64,000 bases of DNA from JAZPYZ01 sp045544455 (GTDB lineage Bacteria > Bacillota > Clostridia > Oscillospirales > Acutalibacteraceae), in NCBI GenBank assembly GCA_045544455.1, contig JAZPYZ010000009.1, positions 62,001 to 126,000 of the forward strand. The letters run 5' to 3'. Each line of letters starts with the position of its first letter. Position 1 is the stretch's first letter. Below the pieces are notes generated by a model. That model was not told the origin of the DNA, did no database searches, and was given only the letters and a program-made list of their open reading frames with translations. This document shows positions 22,797 through 31,124 of this stretch, one piece after another. The position numbers were made by a program, and so were the translations under genes.

Positions 22797-23939
22797 ATGG
22801 CAAGCTTGTCCTTGAAAAACATCTACAAAACCTATGCCGGCGGCGTAACGGCGGTTTCCGATTTCAACTTGGAAATCAAAGACAAAGAGTTCATTATCTT
22901 GGTCGGCCCGTCCGGTTGCGGTAAATCGACGACGTTGCGTATGATCGCCGGTTTGGAAGAAATCAGCAGCGGCGATCTGTATATCGGTGACAAACGTGTG
23001 AATGACATGGCGCCGAAAGATCGTGACATCGCGATGGTGTTCCAGAACTATGCGTTGTATCCGCACATGACTGTGTTTGATAACATGGCATTCGGTTTGA
23101 AACTGCGCAAAACCCCGAAAGATGAAATTAAACGCCGCGTAGAAGAAGCGGCTCGCATTTTGGATATTGAGCACCTGCTCGACCGTAAACCGGCGGCGTT
23201 GTCCGGTGGTCAGCGTCAACGTGTTGCGTTGGGCCGTGCGATCGTGCGTGAACCGAAGGTCTTCTTGCTCGACGAACCGTTGTCCAACTTGGACGCCAAA
23301 CTTCGTGCACAGATGCGTACCGAGTTGTCCAAACTCCACAAAAAACTCGGCACCACCTTCATTTACGTTACCCACGATCAGACCGAAGCTATGACCATGG
23401 CTGACCGTATCGTCGTCATGAAAGACGGTTTGATTCAACAGGTTAACGCTCCGCAGGTGTTGTACGATGTACCGGTCAATATGTTCGTTGCCGGCTTTAT
23501 CGGCAGCCCGCAAATGAACTTTGTGGATGCGAAAGTGATCAAGAAAGACGCGGATTATTTTGTGGAATTCGGTTCCGAAGACACCAAAACCAAACGCGGC
23601 GTGAAATATCAAATCAAGATCCTGAAAGAAAAACTCGAAGGCGTGGCGATCGACGAATATGTCGGTAAAGACGTTATCCTGGGCATCCGTCCGGAAGACG
23701 TGCATGATGAACCGCGTTACCTCGAAAGCATGAAAGATTGCATCGTTCGTGCAGACGTCGAAGTGACCGAACAAATGGGTGCAGAAACCTATTTGTACGT
23801 CAACGTGGAAGGCATCAACCTGACTGCCCGCGTAGAACCGACCTCGACCGCTCGTCCGACCGACAACATCGACATCGTTATCGACAACAACAAAATGCAC
23901 CTGTTCGATCGCGATACCGAAAGAGCGATCTTCCACTAA
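22797..23939 (+). CDS. msmK: Sugar ABC transporter ATPase, UgpC/MsmK/MalK type
   Basis: 380 aa nucleotide-binding subunit of CUT1 carbohydrate importers. Walker A GPSGCGKST, Q-loop MVFQNYALYPHMTV, signature LSGGQRQRVALGRAIVREPK, Walker B VFLLDEPLSNLDAKLRAQ, and a C-terminal TOBE/OB regulatory domain (PEDVHDEPRY). No permease or binding-protein gene is nearby, matching the known habit of firmicutes to use one orphan MsmK-like ATPase for several sugar importers. Strong GGGAGG ribosome site. The 186-bp upstream gap holds no clear promoter that I can defend. Confidence 0.93.
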   Translation: MASLSLKNIYKTYAGGVTAVSDFNLEIKDKEFIILVGPSGCGKSTTLRMIAGLEEISSGDLYIGDKRVNDMAPKDRDIAMVFQNYALYPHMTVFDNMAFGLKLRKTPKDEIKRRVEEAARILDIEHLLDRKPAALSGGQRQRVALGRAIVREPKVFLLDEPLSNLDAKLRAQMRTELSKLHKKLGTTFIYVTHDQTEAMTMADRIVVMKDGLIQQVNAPQVLYDVPVNMFVAGFIGSPQMNFVDAKVIKKDADYFVEFGSEDTKTKRGVKYQIKILKEKLEGVAIDEYVGKDVILGIRPEDVHDEPRYLESMKDCIVRADVEVTEQMGAETYLYVNVEGINLTARVEPTSTARPTDNIDIVIDNNKMHLFDRDTERAIFH

Positions 23940-23949
23940 TCGATCTAAC

Positions 23950-23984
23950 AAAAGCATCCATCTTGCGAGATGGATGCTTTTTTC
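23950..23984 (+). terminator. Intrinsic terminator of msmK
   Basis: Perfect 14-base stem AAAAGCATCCATCT / AGATGGATGCTTTT with TGCG loop and T tail. Confidence 0.9.
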
Positions 23985-23997
23985 TTTCAAAAAACGG

Positions 23998-24026
23998 TTG
24001 AATATCCCATCAAAACGCCGTATAAT
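23998..24026 (+). promoter_or_regulatory. Sigma-A type promoter of alr
   Basis: TTGAAT, 17-bp spacer, TATAAT. Confidence 0.7.
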
Positions 24027-24059
24027 AAAAACAGTTTGATACAAACGAGGGACCAAAAC

Positions 24060-25199
24060 ATGGAGTTTTTGAAACGTACGTGGGCAACGGTCGATCTCGC
24101 TGCCCTACAACATAATTTCCGTGCCGTGCGACAACTGGTGTCGGCTCACTGCATGCCCATTCCGGTGATCAAGGCGGATGCCTATGGTCATGGGTCGGTT
24201 CGGTGCGCCCAAGCGCTGGTCCAGGCCGGAGCTACCTATTTTGCGGTTTCGAACTTGGATGAGGCTCTGGTTTTGCGCGAAAACGGTATCGATACCCCGA
24301 TTTTGATTTTGGGATACACACCGCCATCCAAAGCGGAAACGCTGGCCACGTCCGGCATTGTGCAGACGTTGTTGGATGAAGAGTATGCCACGCACTTGAG
24401 TGAAGCCGCCTGTCAAGCGGATGTCACGGTGCACACCCATCTCAAGGTGGATACCGGTATGTCGCGCATCGGTTTTTGGTATCAAGACACCGACGATCAA
24501 GCGGCCGCGATCAAACGTATGGTGCGTGCTTGCCGATTGCCGAATCTGGCGGTCGACGGGATTTTCACCCATTTTACTTCGGCAGACGAACCGGATCTTG
24601 TCCCGACCGAACGGCAGTTTGCGCTGTTTACCGATGTCATCGAACGCCTGCAAGCGAACGGCATTACCTTTCCGTTGAAACATTGTTGCAACTCCGCGGC
24701 GACTATCGCCGCCCCCGATAAACATATGGATGCGGTGCGTCCCGGCCTGATGTTGTACGGCTTGTATCCCGACGCATCGCTCGCCGACAAGGTAGAACTG
24801 CATCCGGTGATGCAGGTAAAATCGATTATTTCCATGATCAAAACCGTACCGGTCAACACGACCGTTTCGTATGGCAGAACGTATACCACCGACCGCGAAA
24901 CCCGTTTGGCCACCGTTCCGATCGGGTATGGCGACGGATATCCCCGTTCCGCCGGAAACCAAGGATACATGTTGGTGGCCGGCCGTAAAGCACCGATTGT
25001 CGGCCGGGTATGCATGGATCAGTGCGTGTTAGACGTTACCGATATTCCTGACGCGTGTGAGGGAATGACCGTAACGGTATTTGGTCGCGATGGAGATGCG
25101 GTGTTGTCGGCCGAACAAGTGGCCGATTGGAAAGCCACCATTTCCTATGAATTGGTATGCCAGATCACCGATCGCGTCCCCCGCGTGTACGAATCATGA
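24060..25199 (+). CDS. alr: Alanine racemase
   Basis: Interconverts L- and D-alanine for peptidoglycan. 379 aa, standard length. PLP lysine in PVIKADAYGHG, catalytic tyrosine region in SYGRTYTTD of the C-terminal beta-domain, and phosphate contacts in VPIGYGDGYPR. The start at 24060 follows GAGG and a good promoter; the longer frame would begin upstream of it. ATGA overlap with the next gene. The usual neighbour ndoA/mazF is not here but lies at 61299 on the other strand. Confidence 0.96.
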   Translation: MEFLKRTWATVDLAALQHNFRAVRQLVSAHCMPIPVIKADAYGHGSVRCAQALVQAGATYFAVSNLDEALVLRENGIDTPILILGYTPPSKAETLATSGIVQTLLDEEYATHLSEAACQADVTVHTHLKVDTGMSRIGFWYQDTDDQAAAIKRMVRACRLPNLAVDGIFTHFTSADEPDLVPTERQFALFTDVIERLQANGITFPLKHCCNSAATIAAPDKHMDAVRPGLMLYGLYPDASLADKVELHPVMQVKSIISMIKTVPVNTTVSYGRTYTTDRETRLATVPIGYGDGYPRSAGNQGYMLVAGRKAPIVGRVCMDQCVLDVTDIPDACEGMTVTVFGRDGDAVLSAEQVADWKATISYELVCQITDRVPRVYES

Positions 25200-25759
25200 G
25201 CCGCGCCGCACATACGGTAGACGGTATTTCATACACGGTGATACGTTCCGGTCGCCGCACGATGGCGATCGAGATTTCACGGGATGCGCAAGTGTTGGTG
25301 CGCGTCCCGTTTTGTGTCACCGAACAGGAAATCACCCGTTTTGTCGATCAGCACACGCGATGGATCCGTACGCATTATGATCGTCGCCTGCAACAACCGA
25401 AACGCCCCCTTTCTGCCGCACAGATCGCCGAACTCAAACAGCGAGCCAAAGCGTATCTTCCCGAACGCGTTGTGCATTTTAGCCGTTTGATGGGGCTCGT
25501 CCCGACCGGTATCACCATCAACGCCGCACGCACCCGATTTGGCAGTTGCGGCACCACCAATCGCTTAAATTTTTCCTGTCTGTTGATGTTGTATCCGCCG
25601 GAGGCGATCGACTATGTGGTGGTGCATGAACTCGCGCATCTGCGTTACCGTCACCACCAAACGGCTTTTTACGCGTTGATCGAGCAGTACCTGCCCGATT
25701 ACCGACTCCGCGAACAGATGTTGAAAGAGATGAGGGATTTCGATGACGGTGTGGATTGA
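25196..25759 (+). CDS. YgjP-like metallopeptidase (DUF45)
   Basis: 187 aa. Zincin motif HELAHLRYRHH near residue 145, preceded by TRFGSCGTTNRLNFSCLL, the YgjP signature. YgjP-like proteins are presumed metallopeptidases with undefined substrates. The start overlaps the alr stop (ATGA) and the 3' end overlaps the next gene by 17 bp, so alr-ygjP-yaiI behaves as one tightly coupled operon. Confidence 0.88.
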   Translation: MSRAAHTVDGISYTVIRSGRRTMAIEISRDAQVLVRVPFCVTEQEITRFVDQHTRWIRTHYDRRLQQPKRPLSAAQIAELKQRAKAYLPERVVHFSRLMGLVPTGITINAARTRFGSCGTTNRLNFSCLLMLYPPEAIDYVVVHELAHLRYRHHQTAFYALIEQYLPDYRLREQMLKEMRDFDDGVD

Positions 25760-26195
25760 TGCCGACGGTTGTCCGGTCGTATCAATCACCGTGCGCGTCG
25801 CGCGCGAATATGGGTTGAATTGCGTGATCGTATGCGATACGGCCCACGTGTTTGAAGAAACCGACGGTGTGCAGGTCATCACCGTGTCCAAAGGAGCCGA
25901 CAGTGCCGATTTTACGTTAGTTAACCGCATCGGTGCCGGTGACGTGGTAGTGACGCAGGATTACGGATTGGCCGCTATGTGTTTGGCGCGCCGCGCCGTG
26001 CCGATTCATCAAAACGGATGGGTGTTTACCGATCGCAACATCGACGAATTGTTACACGACCGATATACCGCGAAGAAAATTCGCATGGCCGGCGGTCGAC
26101 TGCGCGGGCCGGCCAAACGAAAACCGGAGCAAGATGCCGCGTTTGAACAAACGCTGCGTATGTATTTGACACAACAAACGGATACCCGTATATGA
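25743..26195 (+). CDS. YaiI/YqxD-family protein (DUF188, PIN-like)
   Basis: 150 aa. Begins MTVWIDADGCPVV, the family hallmark; further acidic positions in SKGADSADFTLVNRI and TQDYGLA complete the PIN-like nuclease-type active site. GPAKRKPEQDAAFEQTL near the C-terminus is also conserved. Activity not established for the family. Last gene of the alr operon; its stop lies in the terminator stem. Confidence 0.92.
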   Translation: MTVWIDADGCPVVSITVRVAREYGLNCVIVCDTAHVFEETDGVQVITVSKGADSADFTLVNRIGAGDVVVTQDYGLAAMCLARRAVPIHQNGWVFTDRNIDELLHDRYTAKKIRMAGGRLRGPAKRKPEQDAAFEQTLRMYLTQQTDTRI

Positions 26196-26210
26196 CGGGT
26201 ATCCGTTTTG
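26176..26210. terminator. Bidirectional terminator overlapping the yaiI stop
   Basis: Stem AAACGGATACCCGT / ACGGGTATCCGTTT with a TTTTG tail. The convergent DUF2974 gene ends 4 nt away. Confidence 0.8.
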
Positions 26211-26213
26211 ATA

Positions 26214-27305
26214 TTATCCATTCAGTCGATTCCAACCGCCGGCTGCCGGTTTGGTTTGTAGCAGAGTGCCGATCGCCACTCCAATCCCGATGGCGGTTTC
26301 TTCCGGCGATACCCGGTCACCGTTTACCGGCACGCCGCGCCCTAATATGGTCTGTAACACGTTCATCACACCCAACGTCGCATACCGGCGCACCGCCGGT
26401 GGGAGTTGCATCAGTTTGTGTGATACCGATTCGATATAGCGGGACAGTTCTCCCTGCGGTACCGCCGGTTGCAGGTTACCGTCGCGATCGAGCATGACCT
26501 CGATTCGGTGATACCATAAGGGGTTTTCTTCGCCCATCGATGCCCGGTAAAACACAACGTTTTCCGCCGGCATAGCCCGGTTTCCCAACACATTCACATA
26601 ATCGTTATCGGCCGATAAACTCCAAATGCGTTGCCGGCGTCGCACCCAGTCGTTTCCCAACAAGTCGGCAAACGACGCGATAGCTTCCGGCGAAAATCCT
26701 TGCCCGTCAAAACTGTAACATCGTGTGGGAATATCGGAATGGATAGCGATGAATTGCGCTTTATTACCGCCTTTGGAATGTCCCGATATCCGCACGGGGG
26801 AGACCGCCGACCAACCGTTTTGGTGTGCCACACGTCGAAACCAGTTGAGTGCTTGCACCTGTTGGTCGGTCGCGTAATCGACGGCTACGGTGGTCGAAAC
26901 AGGTTCGCCGTTTGGGTAAGTAAGATAGGTGTTTGGTTCCGGTATACCGGATAACCCTTCGCCGTTATCGATCCATTCACCGCCGCCCGTTCCTTTAAAT
27001 ACTACCGCGATCTGTCCGTCCGGTTCGGTCAGGATACAGGCGTTTAATCCACTTTCGGATCGGGTTTGATCGGTGATAACGGCATCCGCCCATATAGGCA
27101 CGCGAGATACCGCCTGTGTCAGAATAGCCAGTTGCTGATTTTCGATCGGACTTGTTCGCGGTGATAGGATCGAAGATATCGTATGAAGGGTTTGCCGCAC
27201 GGTACTTCCGTTCGGCAAATCGACGGTAGAAGCCAAATACCAATACAGATTATACAACATATGCCGATGGACGATGGGCTGTTCGGCCGGATGGATGCGG
27301 TTCAT
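26214..27305 (-). CDS. DUF2974 (Mbeg1-like) alpha/beta-hydrolase
   Basis: 363 aa, soluble. The nucleophile elbow is GHSKGGNKAQF; FKGTGGGEWIDNGEGL is the oxyanion-side motif typical of DUF2974. SADNDYVNVLG probably carries the catalytic Asp, and a later His in YHRIEVML may complete the triad. These lipase-like proteins are common in clostridia and lactobacilli with no established substrate. The ribosome site GAGGTGA and the start at 27305 are clear. It shares the upstream hairpin with cspA. Confidence 0.85.
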   Translation of the reverse strand: MNRIHPAEQPIVHRHMLYNLYWYLASTVDLPNGSTVRQTLHTISSILSPRTSPIENQQLAILTQAVSRVPIWADAVITDQTRSESGLNACILTEPDGQIAVVFKGTGGGEWIDNGEGLSGIPEPNTYLTYPNGEPVSTTVAVDYATDQQVQALNWFRRVAHQNGWSAVSPVRISGHSKGGNKAQFIAIHSDIPTRCYSFDGQGFSPEAIASFADLLGNDWVRRRQRIWSLSADNDYVNVLGNRAMPAENVVFYRASMGEENPLWYHRIEVMLDRDGNLQPAVPQGELSRYIESVSHKLMQLPPAVRRYATLGVMNVLQTILGRGVPVNGDRVSPEETAIGIGVAIGTLLQTKPAAGGWNRLNG

Positions 27306-27338
27306 AGATTGGTCACCTCATCCTCAGTATATGCGCCG

Positions 27339-27373
27339 AAAAAAGGCGTGTGTTCATGCGAACACACGCCTTT
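27339..27373 (-). terminator. Terminator of the cold-shock gene
   Basis: Perfect 13-base stem 27342-27354 / 27361-27373 followed, on the minus strand, by a U run. Confidence 0.85.
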
Positions 27374-27388
27374 GGTAATTCCTGCTGA

Positions 27389-27601
27389 TTACAGAGGAGT
27401 TACATTTACAGCTCTCAATTTGCCGGTGTTTTTCGGATCGGCTTCGGTTTCAAAAGTAACCTTTTGACCTTCCGTCAGCGTACGGAAACCTTCCGTCATA
27501 ATGGCCGAGAAATGCACGAACACATCTTCGCCGCCTTCGTCGTTCGAAATAAACCCATAGCCTTTTTCTGCGTTGAACCATTTTACAGTACCGTTGTTCA
27601 C
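27389..27601 (-). CDS. Cold-shock protein (CspA family)
   Basis: 70 aa OB-fold RNA chaperone. RNP1 KGYGFIS and RNP2 VFVHFS are intact, with the usual N-terminal GTVKWFN. The GTG start at 27601 has GGAGGTG 8 nt upstream; an ATG start further up would break the ribosome site. The promoter at 27729-27757 gives a leader of about 120 nt, the length range of cold-shock thermosensor leaders, though no specific fold was modelled. Confidence 0.95.
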   Translation of the reverse strand: MNNGTVKWFNAEKGYGFISNDEGGEDVFVHFSAIMTEGFRTLTEGQKVTFETEADPKNTGKLRAVNVTPL

Positions 27602-27728
27602 AAAGCGCACCTCCTCGTTGAGATTTTGTACCTCAGAAAATACAAAACCCGCATCCGTAGCGTTTCATCAGACAATGATGGCCAGCAACGGACACGGGGA
27701 CACAGCAATTATCCTGAATACGGGACTT

Positions 27729-27757
27729 ATTATAGCAACGCACCGGTGTTCTGTCAA
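27729..27757 (-). promoter_or_regulatory. Consensus promoter of the cold-shock gene
   Basis: Minus strand TTGACA, 17-bp spacer, TATAAT; transcript start near 27722, leaving a ~120-nt untranslated leader (27602-27722). Confidence 0.85.
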
Positions 27758-27829
27758 GTGGTATTCCGCGATTTTTCGCAAACTGACACGAAAAATGCCG
27801 AAAAGTGCTAATAGGATTGAAAAATATAA

Positions 27830-27858
27830 TTGAAACCGAAACGGAGGTTTAGTATAAT
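27830..27858 (+). promoter_or_regulatory. Sigma-A type promoter of the glycyl-radical activase gene
   Basis: TTGAAA, 17-bp spacer, TATAAT, overlapped by a palindrome. Confidence 0.75.
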
Positions 27859-27868
27859 TTAATTATAC
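27852..27868. promoter_or_regulatory. Palindromic operator candidate on the -10 element
   Basis: GTATAATT-T-AATTATAC, a perfect 17-nt odd palindrome that covers the -10 and the likely start site, so a bound dimer would block transcription. The cognate regulator is not in the window. Confidence 0.5.
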
Positions 27869-27890
27869 CATTGTAAAAGGAGTATTGCCG

Positions 27891-28784
27891 ATGAATACCG
27901 GTCGCGTGGTCAATATCAAGCGTTTCGAGATTCATGATGGGGACGGTATCCGTACCACCGTCTTTTTAAAAGGTTGTCCGCTGTCGTGTTTGTGGTGTCA
28001 CAACCCGGAATGTATTTCATCCAAACCGCAGTTATCCTATTTGGCGCATAAATGTATTGGTTGCGGCGCGTGCGTGGCGGCCTGCCCGACCGGTTCACAT
28101 CAACAGACCGGTATGACGCATCGGTTGGACCGTTCGACGTGTACCGCCTGCGGAACGTGTGCCGCCGTATGCATGGGGGAAGCGTTGACGTTATACGGAA
28201 CCACCTATACCGTGGAGGAGCTCGTGCCGCGGTTGGTGGAGGACGAACCCTTTTTCCGCAACTCGGGCGGCGGTGTCACTGTATCGGGTGGTGAACCGTT
28301 GATGCAGGCGGATTTTGTGGCGGATCTGTTGGCCGAACTGCATCGTCGCGGTATCCATACTGCCGTCGATACCTGTGGATTTGCTTCGCGCACGGCTCTG
28401 GATAAGGTGATAACGGACACCGACCTGTTCTTATACGATATCAAAGCGATCGATGCTAACCTGCACAAACGCCTCACCGGTCAGGATAACGCGATCATTT
28501 TAGATAACCTGCGGTATCTCGATTCACTCGGTAAACGGGTGGAGGTGCGTATACCATTGATCCCGACCTTAAACGATGGGGAGATGGAGGCGATCGGGGC
28601 ATTTGTGGCTTCGTTGAAGCATCCGGTGCCGGTTAAGGTACTGCCGTATCACGCGTTGGCGCGTACCAAGTATCAATCCTTGGATATGCCGGAACACATG
28701 CCGCCGGTAACGCCGCCGGACGAAATCGCCCGCGCCCAAGCCGAATCCGTGTTACACCGGTATGGGATTCAAACCGTTCGATAG
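27891..28784 (+). CDS. Glycyl-radical enzyme activating protein
   Basis: 297 aa radical-SAM enzyme that installs a glycyl radical on a partner enzyme. The SAM-cluster motif is CPLSCLWC, near residue 26 after EIHDGDGIRTTVFLKG. Two ferredoxin-type clusters are inserted: CIGCGACVAACP and CTACGTCAAVC. This two-cluster form activates non-PFL glycyl-radical enzymes (CutD, HpdA, BssD types), so pyruvate formate-lyase is less likely as partner. SGGEPLMQ completes the fold. No glycyl-radical enzyme gene lies nearby. The start at 27891 has AAAAGGAG upstream; trmO follows 12 nt downstream. Confidence 0.92.
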   Translation: MNTGRVVNIKRFEIHDGDGIRTTVFLKGCPLSCLWCHNPECISSKPQLSYLAHKCIGCGACVAACPTGSHQQTGMTHRLDRSTCTACGTCAAVCMGEALTLYGTTYTVEELVPRLVEDEPFFRNSGGGVTVSGGEPLMQADFVADLLAELHRRGIHTAVDTCGFASRTALDKVITDTDLFLYDIKAIDANLHKRLTGQDNAIILDNLRYLDSLGKRVEVRIPLIPTLNDGEMEAIGAFVASLKHPVPVKVLPYHALARTKYQSLDMPEHMPPVTPPDEIARAQAESVLHRYGIQTVR

Positions 28785-28796
28785 GAGAGTGAGCAG

Positions 28797-29468
28797 ATGG
28801 AAATCATTGCGCGTATTCATACCGATTTTGCGACCAAGTTCGGTGTGCCGCGCCAAAGTGGATTGGCTCCGTCGTTGACTGCGCGGATCGTGTTCGAACC
28901 GGCATGGCGCAATCCCGATTGCATCAAGGGTTTAGATGATTTTTCGCATATTTGGCTACTGTGGCAGTTTTCCGAGTCGCCGGATACCGTCAGTACCACG
29001 GTGCGGCCGCCGCGGCTTGGCGGCAACATCCGAATGGGCGTGTTTGCTACGCGTTCGCCGTTTCGTCCCAACCGTATTGCGCTGTCTTCGGTCAAACTGG
29101 AACGCATCGAACGCGATACGCCAGAAGGACCGGTGTTGGTCGTATCCGGTGCGGATTTGATGGATGGTACGCCTATTGTGGATATCAAACCGTATCTGGC
29201 GTATACCGACAGTCATCCGGATGCGATCGGTGGTTTTGCCGACACGGTCGCCGGCTATTGTTTAGACGTCGCTTGCCCGGATGAATGGTTGTTCCGCATT
29301 CCGGAAGGTCAACGGCAGGGTTTGATCGAAGTGTTGGCCGATGATCCGCGTCCGGCCTATCAAGAGGATCCCACCCGCGTGTATGGCTTTGTGTTCGCCG
29401 GACACGAAGTTAAATTTTCGGTCGAAGGGCACCGCCTTTCGGTCGTGAGCATTGAACCGATTGTATAA
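28797..29468 (+). CDS. tsaA: tRNA t6A37 N6-methyltransferase TrmO
   Basis: SAM-dependent methylation of t6A37 to m6t6A. 223 aa: N-terminal UPF0066/TsaA beta-barrel with PRQSGLAPSLTARIVFEP, LDDFSHIWLLWQF and RLGGNIRMGVFATRSPFRPN, followed by the D.KPYLAYTDS segment and a small C-terminal domain. Follows the activase gene by 12 nt, so it is co-transcribed although functionally unrelated. The other t6A-directed enzyme, TcdA, is at 17126. Confidence 0.92.
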   Translation: MEIIARIHTDFATKFGVPRQSGLAPSLTARIVFEPAWRNPDCIKGLDDFSHIWLLWQFSESPDTVSTTVRPPRLGGNIRMGVFATRSPFRPNRIALSSVKLERIERDTPEGPVLVVSGADLMDGTPIVDIKPYLAYTDSHPDAIGGFADTVAGYCLDVACPDEWLFRIPEGQRQGLIEVLADDPRPAYQEDPTRVYGFVFAGHEVKFSVEGHRLSVVSIEPIV

Positions 29469-29471
29469 CGT

Positions 29472-29504
29472 AACCGCCCCATGGATACCATGGGGCGGTT
29501 TTTG
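29472..29504. terminator. Terminator between trmO and the DUF11 gene
   Basis: Perfect 13-base stem AACCGCCCCATGG / CCATGGGGCGGTT with a 3-nt loop and T tail. Confidence 0.9.
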
Positions 29505-29518
29505 GCATAAAAAGAGGG

Positions 29519-30373
29519 TTAGATCGTACCGGTGACGGTCAATACAGCGGTGCCCGGAATGGTGGTAACTTCGCCGGTTTCGGGATTTTGCGTAAAGGTA
29601 GCGGCCGGTACGGTGATCTGTCCGGCAACCGTTTGAAACAAGCCGGTTGTTTCGTTGTAGGTGTAGTTGGTCGGTTGTTCCCAGGTCGTGCCGTTAAAGG
29701 TAACGACCAGATCGGTCAAAATCGGATCAAAGTCATCGGTGATAACCGCGTCATCGGTTGCAACAACGGCGGTATTACCATAGTTTTGTACCGTCAAGGT
29801 ATAGGTGACGCGTCCATTTTCGGTGACAACCGCCGGTGTGATGGTTTTGCTGATGGTCAGGTTAGCGGTAGCCGCGGCTGTGATGGTTTCGTCGGCGGTG
29901 ATCGGCGTGGTAAGTCCGTTGCCGGTAACCGTTACTTCGTTGGTAACGGTGTCATCCACATCGATCGGAGCGTTTGCGTTTACTACCGTATCATACACCA
30001 ACGTTACGTTGCCGCTGGCCGGTACGGTGATACCGGTCACCGTCAAGGGTTGTTCATCGGTGATGGTGGGGGTGGGTTGTAACACACCGTTGACAAAATA
30101 CAACAAGGTATCGGCCACGTAGGTCAGCGGATACACGGTCGTCGTCCCGACGGTATAGCCGCCGAGATTGTCGGTCACAGTCAGATCATTAAATGCGGTG
30201 GTACCGGTGTTAACCAAACTCACCACGTAGGTCACGTTGTCGCCGGCCCGATAGGTTTGTGTCACGGCGGTTTTGGTGGCGGACAGGGTTTCCAACAATT
30301 CGCCGGTTGCGATATTGGAAATAGCGGTGCCGCCGGCATAAGTCAACGTTGCTTGGTTAGTAAAGGTAGCCAT
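29519..30373 (-). CDS. DUF11-repeat protein without signal peptide
   Basis: 284 aa, nearly all beta-strand, rich in Thr, Val and Asn. Starts MATFTNQATLTYAGGT, as in a clostridial family of DUF11 (conserved repeat) proteins. Two repeats are visible, SATKTAVTQTYRAGDNVTYV and ANLTISKTITPAVVTENGRV. No signal peptide, anchor or LPXTG is seen, and the ribosome site AGGAGG 8 nt before the start at 30373 rules out a longer N-terminus. DUF11 modules usually sit in surface proteins, so export by another route or a spore-coat location released by mother-cell lysis are both possible. Confidence 0.8.
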   Translation of the reverse strand: MATFTNQATLTYAGGTAISNIATGELLETLSATKTAVTQTYRAGDNVTYVVSLVNTGTTAFNDLTVTDNLGGYTVGTTTVYPLTYVADTLLYFVNGVLQPTPTITDEQPLTVTGITVPASGNVTLVYDTVVNANAPIDVDDTVTNEVTVTGNGLTTPITADETITAAATANLTISKTITPAVVTENGRVTYTLTVQNYGNTAVVATDDAVITDDFDPILTDLVVTFNGTTWEQPTNYTYNETTGLFQTVAGQITVPAATFTQNPETGEVTTIPGTAVLTVTGTI

Positions 30374-30484
30374 ATAAAAACCTCCTAAAATCAATAGTAG
30401 CACGTCAGACAGAGCACGGCGCTTGTCTATCGATGCTCTATTGACAATATATGTTTGTCCGTGTTCTGGCGCTACGAAAAAACA

Positions 30485-30513
30485 TTGTATCCCGGCCGAA
30501 AATACGATATACT
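30485..30513 (+). promoter_or_regulatory. Sigma-A type promoter of the nitroreductase gene
   Basis: TTGTAT, 17-bp spacer, TATACT. Confidence 0.65.
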
Positions 30514-30548
30514 ATATATCACAACTAAGCGTTATAGGAGTATGCGAT

Positions 30549-31079
30549 ATGAATTTTCAAGACATTGCCCAAACACGACAATCCTGCCGTCGTTACGACG
30601 CGACGCGTCCGGTCGAAGACGAAAAAATCACCGCGATCTTACAAGCGGCGCAACTGGCCCCATCCGCGTGTAACGGCCAGCCGTATCATATCACCGTTTG
30701 CCGCGACGATATCGCGAAAGAGGTAGCCGCTGCTACGATGGGCATGGGCATGAATCGTTTTGCCGCGGATGCGCCGATCCTGCTAGTCATATCCGAAAAA
30801 CCGTATGTAAAATCGGCCGCTATCGGCGCCAAGGTCAAAGGTAACGATTATCGGTCGATGGATATCGGCATTGTCGCCGCATATATCACCGCCGAGGCGG
30901 TTGCACAAGATCTCGGTAGTTGTATGCTCGGTTGGTTAGACGATACAAAAATTCGCAACATTTGCGGATTGGACGGTGCGGTTCGTTTGGTGATTACCGT
31001 AGGGTATCCGGCCGCAGACGATGTGTTACGCCCCAAAAAGCGCAAAAAGTGGGATGAATTGGTCACGTATCTACCATAA
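30549..31079 (+). CDS. Nitroreductase-family FMN oxidoreductase
   Basis: 176 aa, short subgroup. RQSCRRYDATRPVEDEKI and APSACNGQPYHITV are the FMN-phosphate and substrate contacts; ITAEAVAQDLGSCMLGW and VRLVITVGYPA are the family C-terminal strands, and the tail RPKKRKKWDELV is typical. Uses NAD(P)H to reduce quinones, nitro groups or unknown natural acceptors. The start at 30549 has AGGAG 8 nt upstream. Lies between a divergent DUF11 gene and the ior operon, from which it is separated by its own stop and a new promoter. Confidence 0.88.
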   Translation: MNFQDIAQTRQSCRRYDATRPVEDEKITAILQAAQLAPSACNGQPYHITVCRDDIAKEVAAATMGMGMNRFAADAPILLVISEKPYVKSAAIGAKVKGNDYRSMDIGIVAAYITAEAVAQDLGSCMLGWLDDTKIRNICGLDGAVRLVITVGYPAADDVLRPKKRKKWDELVTYLP

Positions 31080-31085
31080 ATCACT

Positions 31086-31105
31086 TTAATTGCGCGCGTA
31101 ATTAA
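31086..31105. promoter_or_regulatory. Palindrome upstream of the ior operon
   Basis: TTAATTGCGCGCGTAATTAA, 18 of 20 bases symmetric, 20 bp ahead of the -35. Without a T tail it is unlikely to be a terminator; a regulator site is possible. Confidence 0.4.
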
Positions 31106-31124
31106 GAAAAATGTCGTATACCGG

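Noticed and set aside
22746..24056. Very long open frame antisense to msmK (over 430 codons)
   Set aside because: Composition is that of a shadow of a highly expressed gene; the plus strand encodes an unmistakable ABC ATPase with terminator.
27602..27722. Known metabolite riboswitch in the cold-shock leader
   Set aside because: No consensus of any riboswitch class recognised; leader length alone only suggests a cold-shock type leader.
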